Below are positions 48,150-60,891 of a stretch of 64,000 nt of DNA, one piece after another (position 1 is the first letter of the stretch; the number at the start of each line of letters is the position of its first letter). The stretch lies in assembly GCA_022113835.1 (NCBI GenBank), contig JAILWY010000021.1, positions 6,324,001 to 6,388,000 on the forward strand, read 5' to 3'. A program made the translations under genes and the position numbers. The notes below the pieces were generated by a model. That model was not told where the DNA came from. It saw nothing but the letters and a program-made list of their open reading frames with translations, and searched no databases. The stretch comes from Atopsyche davidsoni. Lineage: Eukaryota; Arthropoda; Insecta; Trichoptera; Hydrobiosidae.

Positions 48150-48997
48150 CTTATTATCACGCAATATTTTTTATTTGTTTCTGAGACAGGTCAGATAAAA
48201 TAGTGAAATGATATACGCGTTTACACAAATTTATATATTTAGTATTTAAAAGTATACCTATTACAAGAGTACTTGCGAAAACTTATGCCCCCCAAAGAAA
48301 ATTTTTCGTGTGTCAACCCTGCGTTTATTAGGCTCAGCTTACTTGCGGTGTAATAAGCCCTGGTGTTACCTCTTAGGAAATGCGTGCAGTAAACGCACTG
48401 CGAGAAAGTAGAGCTTCGTACCGCAATCATAATTTACAAAACTGGATTATATCAAATAAATTATAAAAATACATCTCTAAAAAAACAGATTTTCATTATA
48501 TTTTAGAAAAAAAAAAAACAGTTTAAATCGTCATTCAAAAACGTATAATTTTGAATTATTTTAATGAAGAGTAATTGTACAGTTTAGTTGCACTCAAATA
48601 TTCTTACACATCGACGCTAAAAGCAAAAAAAATATTTTCACTCTTATCAAATAGTTATGTTGATTTATTTATCTGACATCAAAAATATGAATTCCTGCAT
48701 AAAATAAATTATTTGTATTCTTAACGTTTCAAGACTAAAACTGGATTAAAATATATTTTTAAAACGTTCTGTAAGAAAATCTTAAGGTGGTATTAATATT
48801 GATAATTTGTAATTGGTTTTTAAGCTGAAGAATAAGCAGCTTATTTTGGCAACAGCTGAATACACTAATTGGTAGCTCTTGTCTACTAAGCCTGTTAAGT
48901 ACGTCTATATAAAAGAGTAAAATGCCCACTTGATTGTAATGAATTGCATACCCAATTACATTTAAGAAATATTTGGATTATATATATATATATTTTA
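48150..48997. other. Island 48265-48430 and AT-rich spacer
   Basis: 48265-48430 is balanced in composition; a minus-strand frame (48239-48430) is open across it but unrecognised. The remainder is AT-rich. An (AT)n run at 48978-48991 abuts the hairpin element. Confidence 0.3.
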
Positions 48998-49273
48998 TTT
49001 TTTTTTTTTTTTGAGTAAAATACTTGAGTGATTTTCCACATGTTCGTTTTTATTTGTGACAAGTTTCGCCAACCTTTCACGTTGGCATTATCAAACAAAA
49101 AAAAATCTTAAAAACAAACAAACTAAAAAACAAACTCGTTTTGATAATGCCAACGTGAAAGGTTGGCGAAACCGGTCACAAATAAAAACGAACATGTGGA
49201 AAATCACTGAAGTATTTTACTCAAAAATATTACAATGGAATTCCACCAAGTACTCTCTGTCAAAAATATTGAA
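48998..49273 (-). mobile_element. Long-hairpin retroelement, copy 1, with hammerhead-like cores
   Basis: Arms 49011-49095 and 49140-49224 are near-perfect reverse complements around a 44-base A-rich centre. Outside the right arm a 49-base extension (49225-49273) matches the left extension of copy 2 in inverse orientation with about three changes. Outside the left arm is a run of 15 T (48998-49012), which read on the minus strand is a poly(A) end. The minus-strand order is therefore extension, arm, centre, arm, poly(A). Each arm read outward from the centre holds TTGATAA, a GCCAAC/GTTGGC stem, GAAAC and GTC (plus strand 49141-49177; minus strand 49058-49094). These resemble hammerhead cores of Penelope-like elements. 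No protein is encoded. Confidence 0.75.
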
Positions 49274-49399
49274 TATATATATATATTTAAATATGTGTAT
49301 AAATTTAAATGTTTTTTTTCCACATAGACCAAGGTCAACGGATATTCCGGATAAATTTTTCCTGTATCATAAAGTACTCTGATTAAAAATTTGCAGCCT
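49274..49399. other. AT-rich spacer
   Basis: Includes an (AT)n tract at 49274-49286 that, with the one at 48978-48991, could be a target duplication of the hairpin element but is too simple to prove it. Confidence 0.4.
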
Positions 49400-49950
49400 T
49401 TGAAAACGGCAACAATAAGTTATCTCGTATGTCGTGGAATATAAGAACTCTGGAGATAGGATCTTTGCAAGCTTGTTTTCTTGAAGGGATTTCCTCTCCG
49501 AGGGTTTTCAGGCAGAGAGGCTCTGGACTGTATTGCCACTCGACCCAAATAATTGGGAACGAGTCCTCAGCCAAACTGCTACTTTCTATTTATAAAATAT
49601 AGGAATTTAAAAAAAAATGGTAGACATCTTGAATCTTTAAAAAAATATTTTAATAATCGTACTGAAATATTGTAATTTAATTAAAATCAGCAGAGCATCC
49701 AAAAAGGTATCGATGGGCTCCGGAACAAATGGCGTGAAATCTATCAAGAGACGTCACTTAGTGAGGTATTATAATCAAGTCGAATTTGGTTAAGTTGATA
49801 TTGTTTAGGGGTTGCAGTGCCTGCGGAGATTAAGGCGAGACGCCGCACCCCCCGGGAGTTATTGAACCGTAAACTTATGCAAATTATTCAACTAAATATT
49901 CTTAATCAATATCTCTCTAGTCACGTACAGAGCATCTGACTGGGCTCATT
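49400..49950. promoter_or_regulatory. GC-richer islands
   Basis: 49400-49580 and 49690-49950 are balanced in composition. GAGACGCCGCACCCCCCGGGAG lies around 49837. CAAGAGACGTCACTTAG (49744-49760) contains a palindromic GACGTC. The minus frame 49383-49574 is unrecognised. Function inferred. Confidence 0.27.
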
Positions 49951-51285
49951 GCCCAGAGTCAATTCATAACTGAATATTTACAAATAATAATCTGATTTAT
50001 TTTGTTTTACAATAATGAATATTTTTTTCATTGAAATAAAGCAGTTGCCGCTGTACAGTTTCAGCTAAGCTTTGGACACATTTTGAAACCAAATATTCTG
50101 TTTTTGTGTTACCTTATTGCAATGTTTTAAAATATAACAATCAATTATAAATAATACGTTTAAGTATGAGCAACGATTTAATTGTGTTTTACGAGATACC
50201 CCAATTAATAACTATTGCGCACGAGGACTTAAATAAAGCTTTGTAGTCGTAATCCCTCGTATCCGATTTCGTATAAATAATATCTCGTATAATAGCTTAC
50301 GATTAATACAAAAGAAACCGAAATATAAATAAACCTTGTTTTATTATTTCTAAATGTTTGCAAGTATTACGAAAGTTTATTATAATATTATTAAATATTC
50401 AATTATGTGATGGTTCAAAAAGGATTAGTTTATTTTTGCATGGTAACTGAAATATTCGTGCACAAAGAAATGCATAGTCTGTATTTATTATTGAATAACT
50501 TACGTACAAATTTCTTCTTGTCAGCAGTTCCTTTGACTGTCGTGACATTCCTCTCTTATCTGGTTTAAGCCCGTCGAGACATTCATGTAGCACTGCGGGC
50601 ATATAAAACGTTATCGAAGTATAAACGAGATAAATTTCTGTCTCCATTGTATTGCGTAAGTAGAGAGTAAGAAACAGAAAAAGTACTTATCGGTAAATGT
50701 AGCGATTTTAATGATAGATTGTTTTTTACGGTTGAGATACATTTTTTTGGGGAAGTTGTACGCAACCTGTGGTGCTATTCAGTAAGCTTTTAATTAAGTT
50801 AAGTTTAAAACTCTTTGTTGCTTTTATTACTAACTAAGCGAAATGAATAAAGACTGCATGCTCGCGCAGCCACCAACCGATAAGATCTCTCAGCAAATGA
50901 ATGAAGCGAAAAAATATATTTCGGCTTTAAATAATTTTATTTTAAACACGAAAAATATACAAAAAAATAATTAAATCATTGATGTCAAACTTTTATAATA
51001 AAAATATGTATATTTTTCCACATTTAGCTCAAAAATAAATAACTGTTTTATTCAATTTAGTAGTCACGAAGACATAACATTTCAAAAATTACATTGAACG
51101 GCTGAATTTGGTTTAGTTAAAATACTACATCTAATTGTTTTTAGGGACTTTTTTGCATACAATTTTACAATCAATAAAATATTTTAATACTGATTCACCA
51201 AAATGATGCTGATAATAATTGAATTATGATTTACTATATCCCCAATCAAAAGTATATTGCTATTAATTTTGGCTAATAAAGCACA
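49951..51285. other. AT-rich spacer with small blocks
   Basis: Slightly balanced blocks at 50205-50285, 50510-50610 and 50850-50900. Overlapping minus-strand frames at 50399-50765 have no recognisable domain. No gene or repeat supported. Confidence 0.4.
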
Positions 51286-52000
51286 AGTTTTTACAGCGCA
51301 GAGCCACCGCCTCGGCTGGTCTCGCATGCAAGAAACTTCAAATGTTTTTGTTATAAGGGATGGCTGTTGTATGGGGCGAGGGGCACAAAGCTCATACGAG
51401 CAGAACCTACCTCGCTGATAACGACAGATTTATAACTGTTTGGAACTGTCCTTAAGTGTTTTTAGACAACTTACCTTTTATCAGGGGGTGTGGAATATTT
51501 CAATAACAGATGTCTTCAACTTTATAGTAAGTACTTGTAATATACACCAGATCTCTGCTTTATATTGATTTAAAGATGAACTATTACATTTTTTAAAAAA
51601 AATATTCAATTCGGATTATTGGCATTTCGTACTTAATACTATGATAAAATAGTGCAATAAATAATAGAAAACAAACACGCCTATCCATAAAAAAAAATTT
51701 CAAGGAAAAATAACTGCCTTATGTCACAACCTTTTTTAAGAATCCCTCTGTAATACTTGGATAAAATATATTTGTTATAAGTCAAGCATTTCGGCATGCA
51801 TCACACAGTTTCGTCAGTTTCGGATGGCGTCTACCCCCCGTGGCTAATTTTCGCCACAAGCAACTGTTTCTCAAGTGAAGGAGAGGCAAATGACTGTTCA
51901 AGTGAAGGAATCGTAGAGGCTTCACTAAAACTTCTCTCGGTTAAATCTCACACAAACTTTGCGTCTGTTCTGCCTTCGTCAAGGAAAATTTAGATATTTT
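51286..52000. promoter_or_regulatory. GC-richer islands 51290-51500 and 51790-51985
   Basis: Both are well delimited. In the second, CTCAAGTGAAGGA-like (51870) and TTCAAGTGAAGGAATC (51898) form a short direct repeat, TCAAGTGAAGGA, 28 bases apart. The + frame 51796-51993 is open but unrecognised. Regulatory role inferred. Confidence 0.3.
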
Positions 52001-52859
52001 AGAGCTCATATTTTTGACTATATGTAAGCCAACTATTTAAACTTTATGTTTAGTTAAATGCCATTTGAAAATAATCTAACCATTTATTAACTTTAAATAC
52101 GTCAATTGGATATAAAAAGAAACGATTATATTTACATTGAAAATGTAGGCATGAAAAAATTTTAAATTTATTTGAAAGAAAATACGGCTTCAAGTCAAGA
52201 ATTTCAACCCTGTGATTTGTAGACTCAAAAATTGCTTACAACAATCAATCAGGATGGATGTTTCAGGAGAAGAGACAAAGAGAATTGGGAAAAATAGAAA
52301 ACTTGAACTAGCTCAAAAGAAAGAAGGTTGTTTTGCCTTGCAGAAAATAAGAGCTCACTCTCGGAACTATTAGAAAATGTTTACTTATTACCATGAATGC
52401 ATTTATTATATATTTAAAGATTAAAAAATACGAAAAAATTGGATTTAATTGATGAAATACACAGAATTGAAATATTGTAATTGATGATCAAGTAACATTT
52501 AACATAAGATTAAACGGCATGTTTATAAGTATACAACCCTTCAATTACTTTTTGGATATGAACGGAATTATTGTAACTATATTGAAGCCCTCATTAAAAA
52601 TAGCAACTTCAAAGAGATCTTTATATAATTGTTTTTCTGTCATAAAAAATTGGTGGCCTACTTTTAAATTTAAATAACGCGTAACTATATCTAAATTCTA
52701 CAATTACTATCGGTATAAATCTTTGTTGTGATATACTCATTAGCTTAAATTCCATGCAACATTTTATGTAGCAGGAAAAGAAACCCACTTGTTAAAAGGA
52801 AACAGCGTTTTCCTCGGTATGAAAATACACTTTACTCAAAGGCTGTAATTTAGACAGTT
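52001..52859. other. AT-rich spacer, nothing recognised
   Basis: No feature supported. Confidence 0.48.
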
Positions 52860-53085
52860 ATGGCTCTATTTTATATTTTTCAGGGCAATAATATCTCACG
52901 CTTAATACAGTGCCTTGGCTATCTATATTTTCCGCCCGTACTACGCCTTTGTTCCTCGGAAGATTTGCTGGCCTCCGTAGCTCCTTTGTCGCTTCCCGTT
53001 GAACTTAATATCAACAAAGAGTTTATATTTGGTCTACAAAGATGTGCAAAACTAAATCAAGACTGAAGAATGCCATGTTTGGGAT
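52860..53085. promoter_or_regulatory. Island of balanced composition
   Basis: Follows a TTTTTCAG that could be a splice acceptor (ends 52883). The frame is open to a stop at 53064, but no donor was seen and the peptide is not recognised. Probably another non-coding island; an exon cannot be excluded. Confidence 0.22.
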
Positions 53086-54012
53086 TTCGACAAATATATT
53101 ATATCAATCCTTCAATGACGAAATTTGTAATAAAAACAATACGAATTATGAATAAACAAACAAACTGTTTCTATTAAAATTTATAAGTAACTACTTCGAC
53201 TTCTGATCGTTCAATACTAAACCATATTAAAATTAATTGAAAATATATACACGGAAAGAATCAATCACAATAATGTATGATTAATTCCTTCCAAAAAGCA
53301 TTTACATCAAAATCTTACGATGTAAGGGAAATTTATCTAAGTTTAGGTTTTGTGGTTGACAAGTTGTTTTTGAAGGTGGTATCTTCAAAAATCTAGATTT
53401 TTTATGTTACTATACACATTTAGGTTATTTATTTACTGGCTTAGTTGTTTCCATGAAAGGTACAACGTTGATTGCTGGCAGTTCTTTTTAAGTAATTCGT
53501 ATTCATTGTCCTTCATCGGCAGATTATTTTGTTTGTCAGAGAAGATCGCTGAAGTTGTTCGTGCAGAGTTGACTTTTTGTTTTGTTTCCGCTTATCTCCT
53601 GCTCTAAAGATATAAAACTTGTATTAATTTCAAATGAATGCCGTCGCCGCCGTTTCTTTATTCAGACTATTTTTTTTATGATTACTGAAAACAAATACGA
53701 CGGAAAAGTTTTATTTCTGCGATGATAGGGCACTCGATTGTAAGTGATTAAGTTCTGCTTGTTCTTCTCATTAATTTTTATTGAAACAAACAATGATTTT
53801 AAGACTTAATACATCATTATCAATTTTCTATTAAACACAGATTTTACATACATTAATTTTCACGAAGGGAGACGTAACTGTTCATAGAAATACGTGTTAA
53901 ATGGGAAAAGTTATAACATGTGTACGATCAATCATAGTATTCCCAAATCTTTTTTTTTATATCATCTAAATAAACTTTTTATTATTTTGAGCTTATATTG
54001 ATCTCCATTGAT
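53086..54012. other. AT-rich spacer with a weak block at 53450-53670
   Basis: GCCGTCGCCGCCG at 53641 is a short GC repeat. The + frame 53404-53607 is not recognised. No other feature. Confidence 0.4.
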
Positions 54013-54286
54013 GTTTAATAATTTAAGAAATTCAATATTTTTGACAGAGAGTACTTGGTGGAATTTCATTTTAATATTTTTGAATAAAATACTTGAGTGA
54101 TTTTCCACATTTTTATTTTTATTAAGAACCAGTTTTGCCAACCTTTCACGTTGGCATTATCAAACAGAGATGAGAACACTCTGTTTGATAATGCCAACGT
54201 GAAAAGTTGGCGAAACCGGTCACTAATAAAAATAAAAATGTGGAAAATCACTCAAGTATTTTATTCAAAAATAGTTTAATAATTTA
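54013..54286 (+). mobile_element. Long-hairpin retroelement, copy 2, with 13-bp target-site duplication
   Basis: GTTTAATAATTTA at 54013-54025 and 54274-54286 is a perfect 13-bp duplication around the element. Inside are a 50-base 5' extension (54031-54080), then arms 54081-54169 and 54179-54270 in inverted orientation with a nine-base loop. It is the same family as 48998-49273, opposite orientation. The right arm carries TTGATAA, a GCCAAC/GTTGGC stem, GAAACC and GTC (54185-54221). The left arm equivalent on the minus strand is decayed (GAAA to AAAA, GTC to TTC, 54126-54163). The long perfect duplication points to target-primed reverse transcription rather than cut-and-paste transposition. No protein coding. 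Confidence 0.8.
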
Positions 54287-55400
54287 TTAAAAAAGTAGTG
54301 AAAAATCAAGTATTTCAGCAATCACAAATATACGTCGCCTTCTTTCAAAATATTCACAATGTTTTTCGATGAATACGCCGATATGTTACTGCAAATGTAA
54401 CTTTTTGACAACAACAAAAAAAAACGTATTCGATTGAATGTCCTATTGTATTTCTCTTGCAAAAATAAAGTGTTTCAAAAAATACATCGACCAGGGGCGT
54501 TCATATCGAATAAAAAATGTATGGGCTCGGTAAATCGGCCGCAAAAGCGCCCGGTCTTTCTACCCTTTTTACTCGCCGACTTCTCCACACTTACGGTGAT
54601 GGACGTCCTCCGCGCTGGAGCCTCCTCGCTCGTTCACCTTTCATACTGAATAGGAGACATTTCCATATATTAACTTCACCGGGGTGACAAATAGAAATAA
54701 ATAAATACTTGGAGCTTCCGTCTTATCTTTTTTTAAACGCGATATCTTAATCCCACGGATATCTACATTATAAAATGTTATAATATGTTTGGTTCGTTTA
54801 TTTTTGTGTTTTGGGATTTTTTTTAATTTGAAATTTTAATTGCATACAACATGGCAAGTTTTATTAAAATATAACAAACATAATACATAAAAAAATACAG
54901 TATTATTCTTTAGTGCCAAACGCCGTGTTAATTTTAATTAGTTTGTGTACGGATCATTTAAAAATAAGCTTTTTTTGGCTTCAACTGCTTGGTGAATGTT
55001 TTATACACAATTTTTTTAATAAATGTGTATAATTTTAACGGGTTTTCATTAAAAATATATATATATATATTAATATCTCCTCTACAATCTAAAATATTGT
55101 TTGAATGAATATACCTTATTATCATCATCATGATCACTTATGTCATCATGATATTAATGTATCAATTGTGACTCTCAAATATGATATAAGTATATATGCA
55201 TATAAAGAAATAACAGTATTCTCAGATAACTTAATTAGTTAAGTATATATTTTATTCTATATTTTGTTCATTTTAAGATCTGTTAAGTATCTCTAGTATT
55301 TCTGTTTCGTTTTGTTTTTTTTTTATTTGTACTGCTGCAACTGAACGACATTCCAGATTAAAAAAATACCTCTCTTGATTCAGATATATCACCAGAAAAC
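54287..55400. other. Island 54480-54690 in AT-rich spacer
   Basis: 54480-54690 is GC-balanced with TCGGCCGCAAAAGCGCCCGG around 54535. A + frame (54434-54649) is open but unrecognised. The remaining sequence is AT-rich, with an (AT)n run at 55057-55070. Confidence 0.3.
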
Positions 55401-56125
55401 TAACGAAAACACTTTCCCGTTATATATCACGCAAACAAGACATGCGTCGGTATCCAAATTTGGATCTATACCCAGGAAATGGACTATGTTCTTGCTACTC
55501 GAGTCGACCATCGACCAGGGGTGACCGAATATCTACGATCCCCCAAGCATTGAAATATCTATAGTCCTTTTGTCCATTTTCGTTTCCAAAGAAAACAAAT
55601 ATTTCAAAGTTAGTTTTTCACCACATCTGGGGTTTCGTTTGTATATAAATTTAATACAATTTGAAATGTAATGTATCTATAAATGCTTTAAAAGGACTTT
55701 GTATGCATTCGGCTTCGGTTGTCAGGGATTTTCTATAAAAAATGTAGTACACGAAAAATATATAAAAACATGTTGAAGACATTTTTCTTTATTCTGTTAA
55801 GTTCCCCCTCGAGTACTGTAGATCAATGCTCGGATATTTGTTGACTTCTATAAAAATAGAAAAAATATATTTTCTACGCTTCAAAATATCGTTTTGATAT
55901 TTTTGTATTATAACATATATAACGAGGCAAGAAAAAGAAGCTGATCGCTTTCGTTTTACGTTCTTTCACCCTCTGTATTTATGTATCGATTTAAGAAAAA
56001 TATATATATAAATAAACGTGCGTTTAGATACTTTTGTAAAATGATGATTTTCTATTAGGATTGCTTTTGTATATATTAATTGATTACCTACTGCTGTGAA
56101 TATTAATACTCATTCAAAGTAGCGA
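55401..56125. other. Island 55405-55570 and AT-rich spacer
   Basis: GAGTCGACCATCGACCAGGG (55500-55519) contains two CGACCA copies. The remaining sequence is AT-rich and featureless. Confidence 0.3.
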
Positions 56126-57000
56126 ATCCAATCAATTGTCTGATTACACCCCCGCTTCCGCCCTCGCTGTCAGTGATCTCCCGAGGGCTCTTGTATCCGG
56201 ATCGTTCCTGATCCTGATTAACCTCACATGGCTCTTCTTGTAACTCACATCAATTTGTTTACGACATAATCACAACCACTAGTTTAAAAAAAACACATTC
56301 CCGCATACAATGTGTTTTTGGTAATTGATATATATTCTTTGTATAAAACGACGAAAAATCCCTCGAATAATAAAAACCCAAATAAATCTTTACAAATGTC
56401 GTAATTGAAATCGAATGAAGTTCAAAGTTAATGTAAATTTGTTTTAATTTATCTTTAAATATATTGCGATCTAAACAAAGCCCATAGACAGGCTATCAGT
56501 TTTTCTATTCTGCCGTATTCCACATATGATTGGAAGCTAACGAGGGAGGAGGAAACAATCTTTAGTAATCAAGGGAGGCTCTTATGGGGATTGGGGCCTC
56601 ATACCCTGGGGCTTCGGGCAGCTACCCTTCTGTTCACCAGGGAGGCCAGCTCTCGTCTGGCTCTCTACATTAGAGTCACGTGCGGATGTGGCACAGGTAC
56701 CGGGCCGGCAAATTCAACCAGGTGAGAAGACTACCTGCGAAATATTTTAATCAGCCTGAAGCCTATAGACACGGGGTTGAAATTTAATTTAAAACTTTGG
56801 CGGATGACAGATTGTCGGTCGTGATTTGTTTTAAGATTTTTGGCGAAAGGTTATCGTAAAGGCGCTCGATGAAAAGGTCGTTAATTTTTAAGAGAGTTCT
56901 TTTAAACTGCTTTGCGGTATGTTTTAATCAATTTTTATGACGATGACGTCGCACGGGAGGTTCAATGTCACCCTTCGGTTTTATCAAGAAAAAAAATCAG
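56126..57000. promoter_or_regulatory. GC-rich islands
   Basis: 56135-56275 (GCTTCCGCCCTCGCTGTCAG near 56154) and 56480-56860 are the most GC-rich pair in the last third of the window. The second includes TCACGTGCGGATGTGGCAC (E-box CACGTG at 56676-56681). 56935-56985 adds GATGACGTCGC with a palindromic GACGTC. No protein recognised. Confidence 0.33.
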
Positions 57001-57555
57001 TCAATAATTTACTCAAATCTTGTATATGTGTGTGTTTATGGTTTGAGATTAAAATTGAAAAAAATAAAATAGTATAATATAATAAGAAGTAATAAGAGTT
57101 TATCTCAAGATTATGTAGCTTGTATTTTTGTAAGTAATGATTCATTTGCTGTACGCGTTGTGTTAGTATTAAAAGCTTTACACGAGTAAACTTGATTCAA
57201 TCGGCCTATTTGAAATATTTGATGCGTTGCTATTATTAATTTTATCTCTTACTGGTACAATTTTTATAGAATACAACAGTCATTCGAACACATTGAATAA
57301 TAACAGTAATAAAAAAATGTATTATTTTACAATTTGTTCTTAACCCATCTACACATCTTACCTAAAAACTATAATATTTATGCTTTGTTCAAATAAACGG
57401 TTTTATCAATACAAAATTTTTTTTTCATACAATATCCCCAATTTATTTTTCATTCTGGTTTATTAAAAAAAAATACATTGATGTAGTAGGATTCAAATAA
57501 AACGGTGATATAGTACGAGTAACACGTCTGAAAAGATTTATTAGGAATTATCGGA
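57001..57555. other. AT-rich spacer, nothing recognised
   Basis: No feature supported. Confidence 0.5.
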
Positions 57556-58235
57556 ATATAAATTTTGAGGTGACTTTCCCTTTTGCTCTGAAAAGACATC
57601 ACGTGACATTTTTATTGGTGCCATTTTGAAAGAAAAAGTGTATTTTGATGCCAGTTGTGGTCGTCAGGGGTGCTGGAAAATATTAATATATCAAGAAGCT
57701 TTTGTGGCCTTTGATGAGCTGTTTTTATTCCCTTCGTCGATGGCCCGAAAGTTTTTTAATCTTCCCTCTTTTTTGAAGTCAAAAATTTCTGTAATGAAGA
57801 TTGAAATTTGGTGGAAGATGTAAGTATGGACTTGTGGTTATATAGATATTACAAGAAAACTTTTACGATTATGAAAAAAATTTGAATGTTTGTATTTTAT
57901 GTTTTTGATTAACTTTTACATTGTTCAGTTATAATTCTGGTTGATTACTACTCATGAAATCAAAGGCCCGAATACAAGTAGTACCAGAAATGAAAAACGG
58001 TTTTCTCTTTAAGTATTGTAGGTACAGTACGAGCATTTACAGCGAGGTCCAAATAATGAACTTCGGGAGCCTGTCGCTCTATTAAACCTCATCGCCTCTC
58101 TCTGGCCTAAGGGCCTCGTATTATTTTACTGCAAAACAATTTTACAGCGATCCTGGGGCCTTGCTTGACTCGCAGTTAAATGTGATGATCCCGTACGTCT
58201 ATAAAACCTCTGACGTGAGCAAAAATTTAAAAAGA
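57556..58235. promoter_or_regulatory. Islands 57560-57800 and 58020-58225
   Basis: 58020-58225 is a clear GC-balanced island with GGCCTAAGGGCC (58103-58114), an inverted GGCC pair. 57560-57800 is weaker; its + frame (57626-57823) runs into a GTAAGT at 57820 but has no recognised protein or clear acceptor. Regulatory nature inferred. Confidence 0.28.
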
Positions 58236-59185
58236 TATTTTTGCGTTTCCCAATATTTTAATAAGTTTTTGCAAAATCAATTTGCTTGCTAAAAAAAATT
58301 ACTTTGAAAAAATTCGCATGTTGAATGTAGAATATTTTATAAAATATTATGCTGCATTTTATATTTAATGTCTACGCAGAGCTGTGTATGATATATATTG
58401 TATATAAAATAGCAGGGGTGAATTTCCAGCGAGCACGATAACCATTTTATTGTTACTTTTTCTCGAATATAGCGTAATGTCAAATATTTAAATAAAAAAT
58501 ATCTCAAACGTATTTGAAGAAAAAGTAAATGTCAAATATTTGAATTAATAGAAGTTAAAATTTTCTTTAAAAATAATGAAAAATGTTTATTTTTGTCAGC
58601 TCATTTGATGTCTACAGATTGAAACTGCTGAACTGAATAAAAGTTAAAATAAATAGATTTTTTTTGACATATTTATTTATACAGGTTGAATTATATTAAG
58701 AACATTGAATGAAATTGTGTGATAATGAATTACTCTTATTACGCATCAAGCATTTTTATCTCTTCAAAAATATAAATATAGCTGAACTATATCATATCTT
58801 AAGTAATTTTGTGTTTATGTTAGTTTCAAACCAAATTTAAAAATAAACAAATAACTTTTAAATTAGTTGATTTTCATCATTAAATAGTAGCTTTTGCCAA
58901 CAAGGGCTCAAAGTACTTAGTCCTAAAATATAAAAAAAAATTAAAATATCAAAACTTACCATAAATCAATTATCATCATGCACATGATACATATATTCAA
59001 TTGTAAATTTTTTTTTTTTAATGGTCATTCAGTGTATTAATGATTGTAAGCAAGATATAAAAGTAGAACGGTTCTGCATTTTTTTAAAACCCATAAAAAT
59101 CTAAATATATAGTCAAACTTTGATGAAACAACATGTGAAATAAGTCCAAAATGAATGATTAATGTAAATCTAAATCGGTTTTGCA
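58236..59185. other. AT-rich spacer, nothing recognised
   Basis: No feature supported. Confidence 0.5.
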
Positions 59186-60885
59186 TCCCCTAAATGCGCA
59201 TAGTTTCATTACCCACCCCAATCCCATCTCAATCTGGATCATTTCCCTAACAGTATAGATTATTGCTTCGACGCTCCTAAACTACAATAGCCTAGTGTCC
59301 TGTGCCTCCGGGACCCCCATAAATTTTCACACCCTAACTCATTTCCCACAAACTCACAAGATCTTGCTTTGCTATAGATGTGACGACATTTTGTGAGATC
59401 ATCTTGATGGCTTGTTATAATAGCAACATTAACAAAAAATAAAATTTTAAATATTTTTATTTTTTTCATTGTAATGTCATGTTAAAACATATCTATGTAA
59501 ATATATATTTATTCTACTCAAAAAAAAAATACTATGAATTATAAATAAAGGTGGTATTTTAATAGGCATTTAAATTTAAATATTAAAATTTAACCCGAAA
59601 GACTTAAAAATAAACGTGTTTAAATTCTTGTCAAAAACTAAAAAACATGTTCTTACACTTTGGTGCAAAAAGCTTGCATTTTTTTCTCAAGTATTTTAAT
59701 TTAAAAAAAAGCAATTATCTTGTCAACTAGCTACTCTTTATTAGGCATGAAACTTCATTTCCTTTTTTTTAATTACATGCTAGCCCATATTATTCTACTA
59801 AAACAATGAAACAGCGTAGTTTCAGCCAGTTAAATGTACCTCGTAATGTTTTATAATGTCCCTGATGTGTCAAAAAAACCTTTTACTTTGGAAATTTACA
59901 TGTTTCAATTAGTGAAGTATTTTTTTATTACTTTTGTCAAGGTTTCTGTGGTATATACTAGGCAACTCGAGCTTTTAAGTAATTTAAAAAAAATTGCTTT
60001 GAGATTTTGACTTGTGGGGAATTTAACCATGCAAGTAAGAGAACCTCCACAATATCTTGTTTTGTCTAGCCAGCAAATCAGTAAGGGTAAATTTTAGTAC
60101 AGTAAACGGATCAACACAAAAAGTAAACAGTAATAGATCAAAAGGTTTACCGAAACGTAGAAAGCCCAGAATAAAACGGAATAAAAAGGAAATCAACTAG
60201 TAAGACAAATATTTGATAAGATTTCCTTAGTTGTAATAAATGTTTTGTGTTAGAGGTATATAAGTGCAACCTTTTTTATTTTGAAAATATTTTTATTAAC
60301 ACTGAATTTACTCAATTTAAATATAAACTATATCTTATCAAATGCATGCGTTTAGTTATTACAAAAGGTAATTATAAAAAATGTCCGTAATTGATTTGAA
60401 AACAGTATGCTCAACCAAATAATATGAATAACATTTACAATTTCTACATTGAATACAACCTTTAAGACTGACTTTCATTGTCGCGGTTATTGCTATATTA
60501 TTAATGATTTATGACTCTGACAAACGACTTTACTATTCTGATTAGTGCTTATAATTTTAAATGTATTATACATTCGTCTGAAAACAGTAATAATTGTTAG
60601 CATCGAAACAAGCAACGTGAATACAAATTATTTACTGCTTAATTCAAATACGCTTCGGTCAAATAATATCTACTATGAATGCATTTTCAGCATAATCTAT
60701 GATCAGTATCTATTTACTAAGCCAAAGGATCTAGTTCATCAAGTATAACTACAAATACATGATGAGTCTTTGATCAATTTGTTCAAAACAAAAACTATGC
60801 AAATTATGCCAAATTGTACACGCGCAATCACCGGATGGATACGAATGTCAATTAAGAACTTTTTCCTATAACTTTTTTCAATTAA
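59186..60885. other. C-rich block 59195-59410, then AT-rich spacer
   Basis: 59205-59360 has several CCC runs and few G, unusual for the window. A minus-strand frame (59260-59469) is unrecognised. The remainder is AT-rich. Confidence 0.35.
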
Positions 60886-60891
60886 AAAAGT

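Noticed and set aside
52884..53066. Exon after a TTTTTCAG acceptor
   Set aside because: No downstream donor before the stop and no recognisable peptide.
57626..57823. Exon ending at a GTAAGT donor (57820)
   Set aside because: No convincing acceptor upstream and the peptide has no recognisable character.
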